From assembly GCA_001829315.1 (NCBI GenBank), contig MIAY01000005.1:1-55847 (forward strand): a stretch of DNA of 55,847 nucleotides. Direction: 5' to 3'. Shown here one piece after another: positions 37,900 to 45,602 of the stretch. A program made the position numbers and the translations under genes. The DNA is from Spirochaetes bacterium GWE1_32_154. Lineage in GTDB: Bacteria; Spirochaetota; GWE2-31-10. Below the pieces are notes generated by a model that saw only the letters and a program-made list of their open reading frames with translations, was not told the origin of the DNA and made no database searches. Position 1 is the stretch's first letter. Each line of letters begins with the position of its first letter.

Positions 37900-38598
37900 A
37901 TGCAATATAACAAATTACTTATGTGCTTCACATTCCTAAGTATAGGCTGTATGATGTACAGTTTCGATAGTATATGGTTAGGTAGAATAAGCAGTTTATC
38001 AACAAAACTTTTAACAGAGGAAATCAAACAACTTGAGAAAGACGCAAAAAACACTCAAGATCTTGCCTGTATTACCGCTAAAATCGGTATTTGTTATCAC
38101 ATGATTGCACTTGAAACAGGAAAAAATGCAGATACATCGATAAAAAAATTACAAAAAAGTCTGTCATTACACAATGATCCACTTGTAAAAGCCTTTCTTG
38201 GTTCTGCTATGACATTAAAGGGAAACGAAAAACAGGATCTTGGTATACTGGGGCAGGGTTTACTTATTATTGATGAAGCTAGAAATGAGAGCCCTGATGA
38301 TATTGATATAGCATTACTGCGGGTAAGTAACGGAGTTGGTATGCCTGATTTTATTTTAGAATATAACAAAAGAATCGGCTTACTCAGCGCTGACATACAA
38401 CACAGTGAAAAACTGTATGCTGAAGGTACCCTACCTGTTGAAATGTTTGTTGAGTTTAAGTATCTAAAATCAAAATTAGTATTAAAAGAAAAAAAACTTA
38501 AAGAAGCAACTCAAATCTGGAAAGAAATAATAACTAGTTTTCCAAATAGCAAGTTTGCCAAGTTATCCGCACAAGAACTGTCAAAATATAGTGAATAA
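37900..38598 (+). CDS. exported helical (TPR-like) protein under sigma-54 control
   Basis: This 232-residue protein has a signal peptide (YNKLLMCFTFLSIGCMMYS). The ATG at 37900 is set by GGAGG at 37891-37895 and by the sigma-54 promoter just upstream. The mature part is helical with TPR-like segments (LSTKLLTEEIKQLEKDAKN, KEATQIWKEIITSFPNSKFA). A possible lipobox Cys (LSIGC) makes a lipoprotein conceivable, but the signal continues past it. Twenty bases downstream begins the broken ABC-transporter ATPase gene. In related operons such a protein often precedes a LolD/MacB-like exporter, so it was probably part of an envelope efflux or lipoprotein-transport operon. Confidence 0.7.
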   Translation: MQYNKLLMCFTFLSIGCMMYSFDSIWLGRISSLSTKLLTEEIKQLEKDAKNTQDLACITAKIGICYHMIALETGKNADTSIKKLQKSLSLHNDPLVKAFLGSAMTLKGNEKQDLGILGQGLLIIDEARNESPDDIDIALLRVSNGVGMPDFILEYNKRIGLLSADIQHSEKLYAEGTLPVEMFVEFKYLKSKLVLKEKKLKEATQIWKEIITSFPNSKFAKLSAQELSKYSE

Positions 38599-38617
38599 AA
38601 TTATTTAAGAAGATGGT

Positions 38618-38916
38618 ATGAAAGAAGTTATATACCGGATTGAAAATATTTGTAAATCATACAGACTTAACAACGTAATTGTTAAAGCGTTACGGGATAT
38701 TAATCTTATACTTTATACAGAAACGAATCAAATGCTTTCATCAGGCCGTCGGAAAGCGGTAAGTCAACACGTCTCATATTCTCGGTAGCGTTGACATACC
38801 TGATTCAGGAATGGTATTTTTCAATAATAAAAATATTGGATCCATGTCAGATAAAGATCAATCAAGAATCCATGCAGATAAAATTGGTTTTATTTTTCAG
38901 AATTTTAACCTTATTC
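38618..38916 (+). pseudogene. broken ABC-transporter ATPase (LolD/MacB type)
   Basis: The remnant begins with ATG (38618) and YRIENICKSYRL, LRDINLIL, typical of LolD/MacB ATPases. It then needs two frame changes: the Walker A (PSESGKST, its first Gly now Arg) is in a second frame and the following GSVDIPDSGMVFFNNKNIGS to GFIFQNFNLI (Q-loop) in a third. It stops at the Q-loop, exactly where the 27-bp repeat begins. The signature motif, Walker B and the rest are missing from the window. It would have been co-transcribed with the gene at 37900. Confidence 0.85.
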
Positions 38917-38943
38917 GGTATACGGCAACGATTCGTGTAAAAA
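38917..38943 (+). repeat. 27-bp dispersed repeat, copy 2
   Basis: Identical over 27 bases, and in the same orientation, to 1961-1987. It starts at the breakpoint of the ABC-transporter pseudogene, so it is likely the edge of an inserted or rearranged segment. Confidence 0.9.
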
Positions 38944-39094
38944 TAGGTCATAGGGATTCATTGCAATATTGTAATAAGTATAATTAAAGAGACAGATTTA
39001 CCAAATATATAATATAAATCAATTTTTGAGAATGGATAACACACAATAAATGAGAGGTGTTATCATAATATTAATATAATATTTAATTATTGCT

Positions 39095-39288
39095 TTATTT
39101 CCATTTGAAGCTTCTTAAAAAAATTTTATCAATTCTTTGAGATAATTTAAAATATATTCTAGAGCATCTACTTTTTTATCAGTTCATATTTCTTGTGGAT
39201 ATTTCTCTGTATTTTCAAATGCTTGAGAATTATAATCCTTTTTAATTATATTAATATCTAATTGATTCAATAATTTCGAAGCTTGTTT
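39095..39288 (-). pseudogene. C-terminal gene remnant with in-frame stop
   Basis: On the minus strand the frame reads QASKLLNQLDINIIKKDYNS, continues with AFENTEKYPQEI, meets a TGA, then goes on TDKKVDALEYILNYLKELIK and ends at TAA (39097-39095). It looks like the helical end of a protein with one nonsense mutation. Its upstream part is cut off near the degenerate repeat at 39299. The family is unknown. Confidence 0.4.
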
Positions 39289-39444
39289 TTACCTGTAAGG
39301 GGTACCAACAGTTTTCCGTGCAAAACATACGCTAAGAACAAATCTTTACAATTAGCTCGCTTTATTTATACGCTAAGGAATAATATACAATTAAATGCCA
39401 TTTAATGGTCTTAAATTATTTAGAGTCGCTATACTCTTTATATC

Positions 39445-39946
39445 GGGGTATGAAGCACATTTCCGACAAAAACCACGCTAAGTACCAGTTTTTGTAATAA
39501 ATTGAATAAAACTCCCACTCTAAGACTTTTTTAGCAACACAATATAAATTATGTTGCTAAAATATGCACTAAATCATATAAATAATAGTGTGTAGGCAAC
39601 ACAATTTAGAACTTTTCATTAAAATCATTCACTACACAATTATAATTACACAAACCGGCATATTTGGACAGTCAACCCGTTTTTATCCCGGCACTTATTT
39701 AAATTTAAAGTATAGCATAATATTTGATAGAATAATGGAAAAACTTAATAATTATCAGACCTCTCAACTGGGAGCATATTAACTCTTATGGTAAACAATT
39801 GTCAATAATCAACTCATTCGAAAATAACATTGAGTTTTAAAGCTATAAACTGAGAAAACTTACTGTATAATTGTGTGGCGTAAAGTAAGTGAAAACAGAG
39901 ATATTTTCCTTAGCGTGGTTTTTGTCGGAAATGTGCTTCAGACCCC
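39445..39946. mobile_element. 0.5-kb segment bounded by perfect 32-bp inverted repeats
   Basis: 39451-39482 (begins tgaagcacatttccgac) is the exact reverse complement of 39909-39940. With one mismatch the repeats extend outward to ggggt at 39445 and acccc at 39946. Inside are an 11-bp-stem hairpin (39529-39539/39552-39562) and no convincing gene. A diverged forward copy of the left end lies at 39299-39338. I see no target-site duplication. MITE-like element, or an invertible segment, are the two readings. Confidence 0.65.
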
Positions 39947-39958
39947 TAAATACTTAAA

Positions 39959-41299
39959 TTATAAGTCCAGTACCCTTAAATCTCCTATCGGTAATATGAT
40001 TTTAAATATAGTACCCGAACCACTTGTTTGATATAACTCAAGCTGACCGAAATAACTATTCAGTATTTCTTTCGATATTGATAACCCGAGCCCTGTACCT
40101 TCTAATTTTGTAGTATAAAACGGTCTGAATATTTCAGTTTTCACTATTGGGTCAACACCTTTACCATCATCAGTTATAAAAATTTCTACTGTTTGTACTA
40201 AAGTTTGTGCAGAAATTGTTATAGATTTCGCATCCGCTTCAAGCGCATTATAAATAAGATTTATAAGTATTTGTCTGAATTCACTATTATTGCAATAAAA
40301 AAATGTATTTTCACACGATTTATCAATGCAAATCACAACATTTCTTTTTAATAACTCTGGTTTGATTAAAGTTATCAGCGAACCGCTTATTTCTTTAAGG
40401 TTTATAATCTCGCCTGATCCCTTTGTACCTGATCTGAAATTTTTAAGATATGTTTCTGCAAGATTCTTAATTCTGTCCGTCTCACTTGCTATTACACTAA
40501 GATAACGGATTATTGACTCTTTATCCATAGAATCAATGCGTGATAAAAGCTGCTGATTTATAGATTGTATTGCCGTAATTGGATTTTTAATTTCATGAAT
40601 AAGCCCCGCTGATAGTTTTTCAATAAGAGTTTTCTTTTCAAACGCCATTGATTTCTGAATAAAATCTATATCGGCATAATAACTGTGGTCAAGACTTAAA
40701 AAATTTATTTTATACGAAAAATAAAAATCAAGTAATGCGGTTAACGCAATAATTGGCGGAAACATTATTAATGAAGGGTTGTCAATTTTGTATATAAACC
40801 ATGTAATTATATTTATAATAATAAAGGGTACAATTGAAAGACCAATTAACAATGCAATTAGAAAATTAAACCTTTTCTTCTGTTCATTGGAAATCTGTTT
40901 AGCAGAATTGAATAATCGTATAGTAGCAATTGACAAAATGGTCCATGAAACTGCATGATACAGTATTGAATATAAAATATGCGGATTTAAAAATACAAAC
41001 GGTAATGGAATTAAAAAAAAGAGCAGATATTTCATACTGAATTTATTGGTATGCTGAACGGCGACAAATAACATAAAAAAAACCGGTATATAATACTGCA
41101 TTCTACCAATAACATCACTCATATAACGAACACCGGTATATTCTAAAATAAGACATATAAGAAATAATGCAAGGTATGCAAAAAAAAGTGCATGAAATCG
41201 CGTACCAATACTTTTCTGCCCGAATAAAAACATGAATAACGAACAAGTGACGGTGATCCCAGAGAAAAAAACACTCATATATACAACAAAATTCTGCAT
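39959..41299 (-). CDS. membrane sensor histidine kinase, NtrB-like
   Basis: This 446-residue protein has about seven N-terminal membrane helices (residues ~5-205) forming a 7TM-type sensor. Next comes the dimerisation H-box LIHEIKNPITAIQSIN (His about residue 233) and a GHKL ATPase: N-box LINLIYNALEADA, G1 ITDDGKGVDP, and TTKLEGTGLGLSISKEIL. The H-box with E-I-K-N-P is of the NtrB/AtoS subtype, which often pairs with sigma-54 activators. It follows the Omp85-like gene by 11 bases, behind the sigma-54 promoter at 42595. GAGAGGG precedes the ATG. No response regulator is adjacent; an unlinked enhancer-binding protein is the natural partner. Confidence 0.88.
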   Translation of the reverse strand: MQNFVVYMSVFFSGITVTCSLFMFLFGQKSIGTRFHALFFAYLALFLICLILEYTGVRYMSDVIGRMQYYIPVFFMLFVAVQHTNKFSMKYLLFFLIPLPFVFLNPHILYSILYHAVSWTILSIATIRLFNSAKQISNEQKKRFNFLIALLIGLSIVPFIIINIITWFIYKIDNPSLIMFPPIIALTALLDFYFSYKINFLSLDHSYYADIDFIQKSMAFEKKTLIEKLSAGLIHEIKNPITAIQSINQQLLSRIDSMDKESIIRYLSVIASETDRIKNLAETYLKNFRSGTKGSGEIINLKEISGSLITLIKPELLKRNVVICIDKSCENTFFYCNNSEFRQILINLIYNALEADAKSITISAQTLVQTVEIFITDDGKGVDPIVKTEIFRPFYTTKLEGTGLGLSISKEILNSYFGQLELYQTSGSGTIFKIILPIGDLRVLDL

Positions 41300-41310
41300 A
41301 ATTCCCTCTC

Positions 41311-42564
41311 TTAAAAAAAGTCACCAAGCCCGATATTTATTTTATAACCATCTTTAAATTCTTTACCCACAGTATAGCCGAGTTCTCCAAAAATTGTCAA
41401 GTTAACAGGAAATCCGAGTCTGATATAAAAACCGCCACCGACTATTGAGTTATACTTTAATTCAGAAAATGCAAAATCATTTCCGGCCAGAACACCCTCA
41501 TAAAAACTGCTCAGGCCATATTCAGAAGTAAGCGAACCCATTGAAATTGCTATAATTTTAACACGAAAATCTACTTTGTTAACAAAAGTAAAATTTCCGC
41601 TACTTTCTTCATTGGATAATTCTCCCCTGACTGACTTTCTAGCACTACCCGGATACAGGCTTAAAATTGTAGAATATAACTGAATGTCATTTACCAGTGA
41701 AATATACGAATGAGGAAATAAACCGCCTCTCAGGTTTGTTACTATTTCTGGAAACACTTGTTTATTAAGTATATCAATATTTGCTGAAGGTGATAATGAA
41801 AAAATAAAACCTGAATACCACTTTTCAGCAAGGTATCTCATATCAACTGTTAAAAATCCTCCAATCGGAATTACTGAACCATTATATGAGAAATCATAAT
41901 GCGTTGTCTCCAGATGCGAAAGATTTACAATATGAGACGTAAAATAGTTTTTTATTCCGCTTCGAAATCCCACGACAATATCAGGATGAATTTTTATACC
42001 AAGATTCACTAAAGAATATAATGTATGCCCATAATCACTCTCACTGCCATACAGAGGAAAAAATGGAAAAAATGGATTATCCATACCAATAAACCAGCCT
42101 GTTAATTGTTCAAAATAAATAAAACCCGGTGGCAAAGTTGTTAATGTCCGTAGTTCATTTTTATTAATACCAGCAAAAAATCCGATATAATCACCACGAT
42201 GTGCTATATTTTTCCATCCGACATTTCCCCACCATAATGCTGCATTTATTGTATTATTAAAACCTTGTGAGAGTGAAATAAAAATGACTTTACTATTTTC
42301 AGTATCAACAGAATCCATTTCAAGAATTTCAATGTTGCTAAATATTCCATAATTTCTAAGCCGAAGTCTTGCAGTATCAATATAAAAAGCAAGTTCTTTT
42401 ATAGTAAACTTATCACCTTCTTTAAAACCGAGATATGAACGCATAACATTTTCACTTAAAACTTCAGGCGTAAGATATTTTATTCTTTTTATCGAATAGT
42501 GCTTTTCCTCTGCCATTACAAATACTGTGATTAGTAAAAAAAACATACAAGCATTTTTTTTCAT
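41311..42564 (-). CDS. Omp85/BamA-like outer-membrane protein with one POTRA domain
   Basis: This 417-residue protein has a signal peptide (KKNACMFFLLITVFVMAEE). Residues ~20-105 form a POTRA-like domain (YSIKRIKYLTPEVLSENVMR, LGFKEGDKFTIKELAF, ARLRLRNYGIFSNIEIL). The rest is a ~310-residue beta-barrel of alternating strands with Gly/aromatic residues, ending DGYKINIGLGDFF with the terminal Phe of outer-membrane barrels. It is shorter than BamA (five POTRAs), nearer to short Omp85/TamA-like or patatin-free forms. The ATG at 42564 has GGAG upstream. A longer frame from 42642 is rejected because it runs across the sigma-54 promoter. It is co-transcribed with the sensor kinase. Confidence 0.75.
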   Translation of the reverse strand: MKKNACMFFLLITVFVMAEEKHYSIKRIKYLTPEVLSENVMRSYLGFKEGDKFTIKELAFYIDTARLRLRNYGIFSNIEILEMDSVDTENSKVIFISLSQGFNNTINAALWWGNVGWKNIAHRGDYIGFFAGINKNELRTLTTLPPGFIYFEQLTGWFIGMDNPFFPFFPLYGSESDYGHTLYSLVNLGIKIHPDIVVGFRSGIKNYFTSHIVNLSHLETTHYDFSYNGSVIPIGGFLTVDMRYLAEKWYSGFIFSLSPSANIDILNKQVFPEIVTNLRGGLFPHSYISLVNDIQLYSTILSLYPGSARKSVRGELSNEESSGNFTFVNKVDFRVKIIAISMGSLTSEYGLSSFYEGVLAGNDFAFSELKYNSIVGGGFYIRLGFPVNLTIFGELGYTVGKEFKDGYKINIGLGDFF

Positions 42565-42594
42565 TATTTTCTCCATGTTTGAATATTGCGAAAT

Positions 42595-42610
42595 GGCAAA
42601 TCTTGTGCCA
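42595..42610 (-). promoter_or_regulatory. sigma-54 promoter
   Basis: On the minus strand TGGCAC-aagat-TTGCC has the sigma-54 -24/-12 elements with ten bases between GG and GC. Transcription should start near 42584, leaving a ~20-base leader with GGAG before the ATG at 42564. Only the last base of the -12 element departs from TTGC(A/T). Confidence 0.78.
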
Positions 42611-42660
42611 AAACAGTTCGAATTATTTAAATGTGGAAACATCTTTTATAGATCTACAAA

Positions 42661-42702
42661 TGTCGGTAAAAACGATGTCAAATGACGGATAAATTACCGA
42701 CA
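42661..42702 (-). promoter_or_regulatory. tandem activator sites (42 bp) matching 37767-37808
   Basis: The 42-bp block starts tgtcggtaa (42661) and ends ttaccgaca (42702). It holds two 20-bp sites 22 bp apart, the second reading tgacggataaattaccgaca. It ends exactly 50 bp from the -24 element of the sigma-54 promoter, as does the pair at 37767. Read in promoter direction the two blocks share both TGTCGG/CCGACA ends and a central CATTTGAC. Confidence 0.78.
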
Positions 42703-42771
42703 TAGTATATTTCTAAAAAAATCCAATATTATTATAGAACTTGATGTGCTACTCATACCCTACTTCTTTAA

Positions 42772-43491
42772 TCATTTCACCACACCAAACCTCAATTCAA
42801 GACCTGTGCTGAAATAAAAATAAACATAACGCATACTTGTATAAAAGTCCCCGGTATATTTACCTATATCAAAGTTAAATTCATAAAACTGTCCGATAAT
42901 AAAACTTCTTTCAAGTCTTTTCACCGGATTCCCATAGATCAATGTTCCATGATTCTCATAACCAATAAAAAAATAAATACCCATTAAAAAAGTAAGATAA
43001 TAATTATTATTGAGGTCTTCGTAATAACGTTGCTGACCGAAAAAGTTTATAAATGAGGTCGACATACCTGACTCAAATATACCAAATGAATCTAATACTT
43101 TTCTTCCGATTCTACTTGTAAACCCTATTTTTTGAGTAATTCTATTGAAAAAATAGAAGGGGGTTAAGCGGGTCATTATGACAAAAGGAAAATAAATAAA
43201 AATATCCGGGTCAAACCCGCCAACACTCACTGTATCACCTAAGGATGCGGTAAATCCGATTGAATAATTGCGATGTACCTTTTTCAGAAACGAATAGTTG
43301 AATGAACCTGCAAAGCTTAAATACATCGCAGTTGTAACTGTTTTTTCCGTACCTTGATATGCTTTGAATAAAGGAAATTCAAGCCCCTGACTGGTAGCAC
43401 CTGCAATTATCTGAGAAACTGAACGATCAAGTCCAAAAACACCCGTGATGACAGAGATTAAGAGTACAAATAAAGCTGCTATTTTTCTCAT
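42772..43491 (-). CDS. outer-membrane beta-barrel protein, unknown
   Basis: This 239-residue protein has a signal peptide (RKIAALFVLLISVITGVFG). The mature chain is made of amphipathic strands with frequent Tyr/Phe/Gly (YSIGFTASLGDTVSVGG, YYLTFLMGIYFFIGYEN, FYTSMRYVYFYFSTGLELRF), as in a small 8-10-strand barrel. I recognise no family. The start overlaps the preceding lipoprotein gene by four bases, so the two are coupled and probably work together at the outer membrane. The sigma-54 control region of the next operon lies just downstream of the stop. Confidence 0.7.
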   Translation of the reverse strand: MRKIAALFVLLISVITGVFGLDRSVSQIIAGATSQGLEFPLFKAYQGTEKTVTTAMYLSFAGSFNYSFLKKVHRNYSIGFTASLGDTVSVGGFDPDIFIYFPFVIMTRLTPFYFFNRITQKIGFTSRIGRKVLDSFGIFESGMSTSFINFFGQQRYYEDLNNNYYLTFLMGIYFFIGYENHGTLIYGNPVKRLERSFIIGQFYEFNFDIGKYTGDFYTSMRYVYFYFSTGLELRFGVVK

Positions 43492-44495
43492 CGTATTACC
43501 TCTACTGAGAGATCATCAGGATTGATTTTATAAACACCATTATATTGTTGTGATGGAATCCAGAAAAAGTTGTTTAAGTAGTAAACACTATTTTCTCCAC
43601 CATCAATTAACTTGATTTGATTAACAATATTGTAATTATTATTTATATCACGAATCACTATTTTAGTTCGACCAATTAGATACATCCAGTGATCAATTAT
43701 AAGGAAGTCAAAAAACATAAAATCTTCAATATGAGAGAATTTATAATCAAATTGACAAATTCCATTATCATAGTTAAGTGTATATATAGCAATATTATAA
43801 GTATTCTCTTTTTCTTCATACAAACCCAAAAGATAATTTTCTCTTAACTGATATCCTCCAATAAAGTTGAACGTTTTTGTTAATTCAAAACTATCAATAA
43901 TAAAATTATTGGTAAAGTCATATAACTCCGGTGGTTCTCCATAAAATGATAAACTGATAAGCAGACTTCCATTATTTGAAGTATAATAACTTGTAGGATA
44001 AAAAATTCCTTCTGGTAATGTCACTGATGAAAAAATATGACGGATCGGATCATAGGTTGAATAAACTACTGGAACGTTTTTTAGCCCTGGTTTGCACGGT
44101 GTTAAGAATAATTTTCCATCGAATATTCCAATACACTCTACATTTGAATCAATATTAAATTCACCCACTTTCCCCTCAGATAAGCAAATTCTTACCACCC
44201 GTCCGTCAATAAAATTTACATATAATCCATCAATATCAAATGAATAATTGTACACAATAGATCCAAGGAATATTCCATCAAATTTATAAGAGTAAAATAT
44301 TTTATTTTTAACTGTATCAATAGCATAGATATAATGATATCTTACATCATCCCTATCCAGCACAAATATAGTATTCTTATCAACATTGATCCCTTCAAAA
44401 GACGGTAATGGTTTACTGGGATCGATTTCATTAGAACAGGATAATAATAAAAATGTAATAACAAAATTGATACTATAAAATATTTTTTTTCTCAT
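43488..44495 (-). CDS. lipoprotein with beta-propeller-like repeats
   Basis: This 335-residue lipoprotein (NFVITFLLLSC, Cys20) has a mature part of blade-like repeats of about 45 residues: NTIFVLDRDDVRYHYIYAID, GLYVNFIDGRVVRICLSEGK, GSLLISLSFYGEPPELYDF, HWMYLIGRTKIVIRDINNN. This suggests a six- or seven-bladed propeller. It overlaps the barrel gene downstream by four bases and follows the membrane-protein gene by 22, so all three form an operon. No catalytic motif is seen. It is probably a structural or binding protein of the outer membrane. Confidence 0.7.
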   Translation of the reverse strand: MRKKIFYSINFVITFLLLSCSNEIDPSKPLPSFEGINVDKNTIFVLDRDDVRYHYIYAIDTVKNKIFYSYKFDGIFLGSIVYNYSFDIDGLYVNFIDGRVVRICLSEGKVGEFNIDSNVECIGIFDGKLFLTPCKPGLKNVPVVYSTYDPIRHIFSSVTLPEGIFYPTSYYTSNNGSLLISLSFYGEPPELYDFTNNFIIDSFELTKTFNFIGGYQLRENYLLGLYEEKENTYNIAIYTLNYDNGICQFDYKFSHIEDFMFFDFLIIDHWMYLIGRTKIVIRDINNNYNIVNQIKLIDGGENSVYYLNNFFWIPSQQYNGVYKINPDDLSVEVIR

Positions 44496-44517
44496 ATTAA
44501 ATTTGATGTATTATGTC

Positions 44518-45393
44518 TTACTTCAATAGAACCAAATCGGAACTCTTCCCTACCCCAATTACCCTCAAAATAAAAATAATTGATAATATCTCAAGAATAG
44601 AAAAGACAATAATACCCGGTATATTTAAAATGCCTGTAAATCTTGATGATATTATTTCACCGATTATTACAGACATAGTAAGATTCGCAAAAAAAATAAG
44701 TCCCGATACCGAAATAAGATACGAAAAAGATATTCTTTTTAATAGTAGAATACCTGTTATCAGACAAAAAGGAAAAATGATACCTATATCCATTGCCTGA
44801 TCCCATAATGTATGTTGCCCAATCATAGTATGGGGTTGAATTCCACCGATTAGAGAATTTCCGGTTTCACCAAGACATTTTAATAATAACAAAAAACCGC
44901 CTGTAATCAGAAAACCCGCAATGGTTTTAACTGGAAATCTTTCCTGAAACTTTTTTGAATTTGTGAGTGCTTTTGAAATTGAAATAATTAACATTGAACC
45001 GGTAATAAAACTTAAAGAGAAATTTAATGTATACAAAAGAAACATTCTATTATACGTAAACGCCATGACAAATTCGAAATACTGATAGAAATAGTTAAAC
45101 AATATACCTGCAAGAATTATACTTGCTTTTAAAGAACCCCGGAGATAGAAAATAAAAGCAAGAATTAAAATTGGAAGACTTATAAAAAGTCTAACAGCGT
45201 CAAACCCAATTGCAGCAGTTGTAAAGTATAAAGGATTTCCCTTATAAATTCCGCTTGATACAAGCGGAACAAAGTCACCACTTTTTTCAATTTTTTCGAA
45301 TTTCATATTTTTTAAAGATCTAAAACCTGTCATACTTGTTACTAAAGTCATGAACGATATAATTAATGTAAATATAATAATAAATTTTTTCAT
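44518..45393 (-). CDS. integral membrane protein, unknown
   Basis: This 291-residue protein has about eight membrane helices (KKFIIIFTLIISFMTLVTS; LFISLPILILAFIFYLRGS; FLITGGFLLLLKCLG; FANLTMSVIIGEIISS; IIVFSILEILSIIFILRVIG). The ATG at 45393 is set by AGGAGGAAG just upstream. An in-frame ATG at 45423 has no site. I recognise no family. It is the first gene of the operon 45393-42772, divergent from the methyltransferase gene at 45603. The shared 209-base intergenic region contains a long palindrome on the methyltransferase side. Confidence 0.7.
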   Translation of the reverse strand: MKKFIIIFTLIISFMTLVTSMTGFRSLKNMKFEKIEKSGDFVPLVSSGIYKGNPLYFTTAAIGFDAVRLFISLPILILAFIFYLRGSLKASIILAGILFNYFYQYFEFVMAFTYNRMFLLYTLNFSLSFITGSMLIISISKALTNSKKFQERFPVKTIAGFLITGGFLLLLKCLGETGNSLIGGIQPHTMIGQHTLWDQAMDIGIIFPFCLITGILLLKRISFSYLISVSGLIFFANLTMSVIIGEIISSRFTGILNIPGIIVFSILEILSIIFILRVIGVGKSSDLVLLK

Positions 45394-45540
45394 TTCTTCC
45401 TCCTCGTTTAATCTAAAATACATTGTTTCTATATATTAATCTGTGATGTATTTCACACTTCATTTAAATTAATAATTTTTTCCGTAAAAAAGAATATTTT
45501 ACACAAAATAGTAAATGAATGTGAAGTACTTAACAGAAAT

Positions 45541-45586
45541 ATATAATATTATGGAATATATTAATATATATTCCATAATATTATAT
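45541..45586. promoter_or_regulatory. 20-bp-stem palindrome before the methyltransferase gene
   Basis: 45541-45560 pairs perfectly with 45567-45586 (tatattccataatattatat side) across a 6-base loop. It begins with TATAAT (45542-45547), a possible -10 box, and ends five bases before the GGAGG of the gene at 45603. It could be an operator for a dimeric repressor or a leader hairpin that controls translation. Confidence 0.65.
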
Positions 45587-45602
45587 TAAACGGAGGCAAA
45601 TT

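Larger units (their letters stand above)
38944..39958. other. decayed non-coding region between pseudogene and sensor kinase
   Basis: About 1 kb without an intact gene. It holds a minus-strand gene remnant (39095-39288), a degenerate ~40-bp repeat at 39299-39338, the segment bounded by 32-bp inverted repeats (39445-39946) and several short hairpins. A 64-codon frame at 39588 has no ribosome-binding site and crosses inverted repeats, so it is not called. Confidence 0.6.

Noticed and set aside
39588-39782. 64-codon ORF inside the inverted-repeat-bounded segment
   Set aside because: No ribosome-binding site, no recognisable composition, and it crosses inverted repeats; probably chance.
44513-44800. 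95-codon plus-strand ORF overlapping the membrane-protein gene
   Set aside because: It is antisense to a clear membrane protein and lacks a ribosome-binding site.
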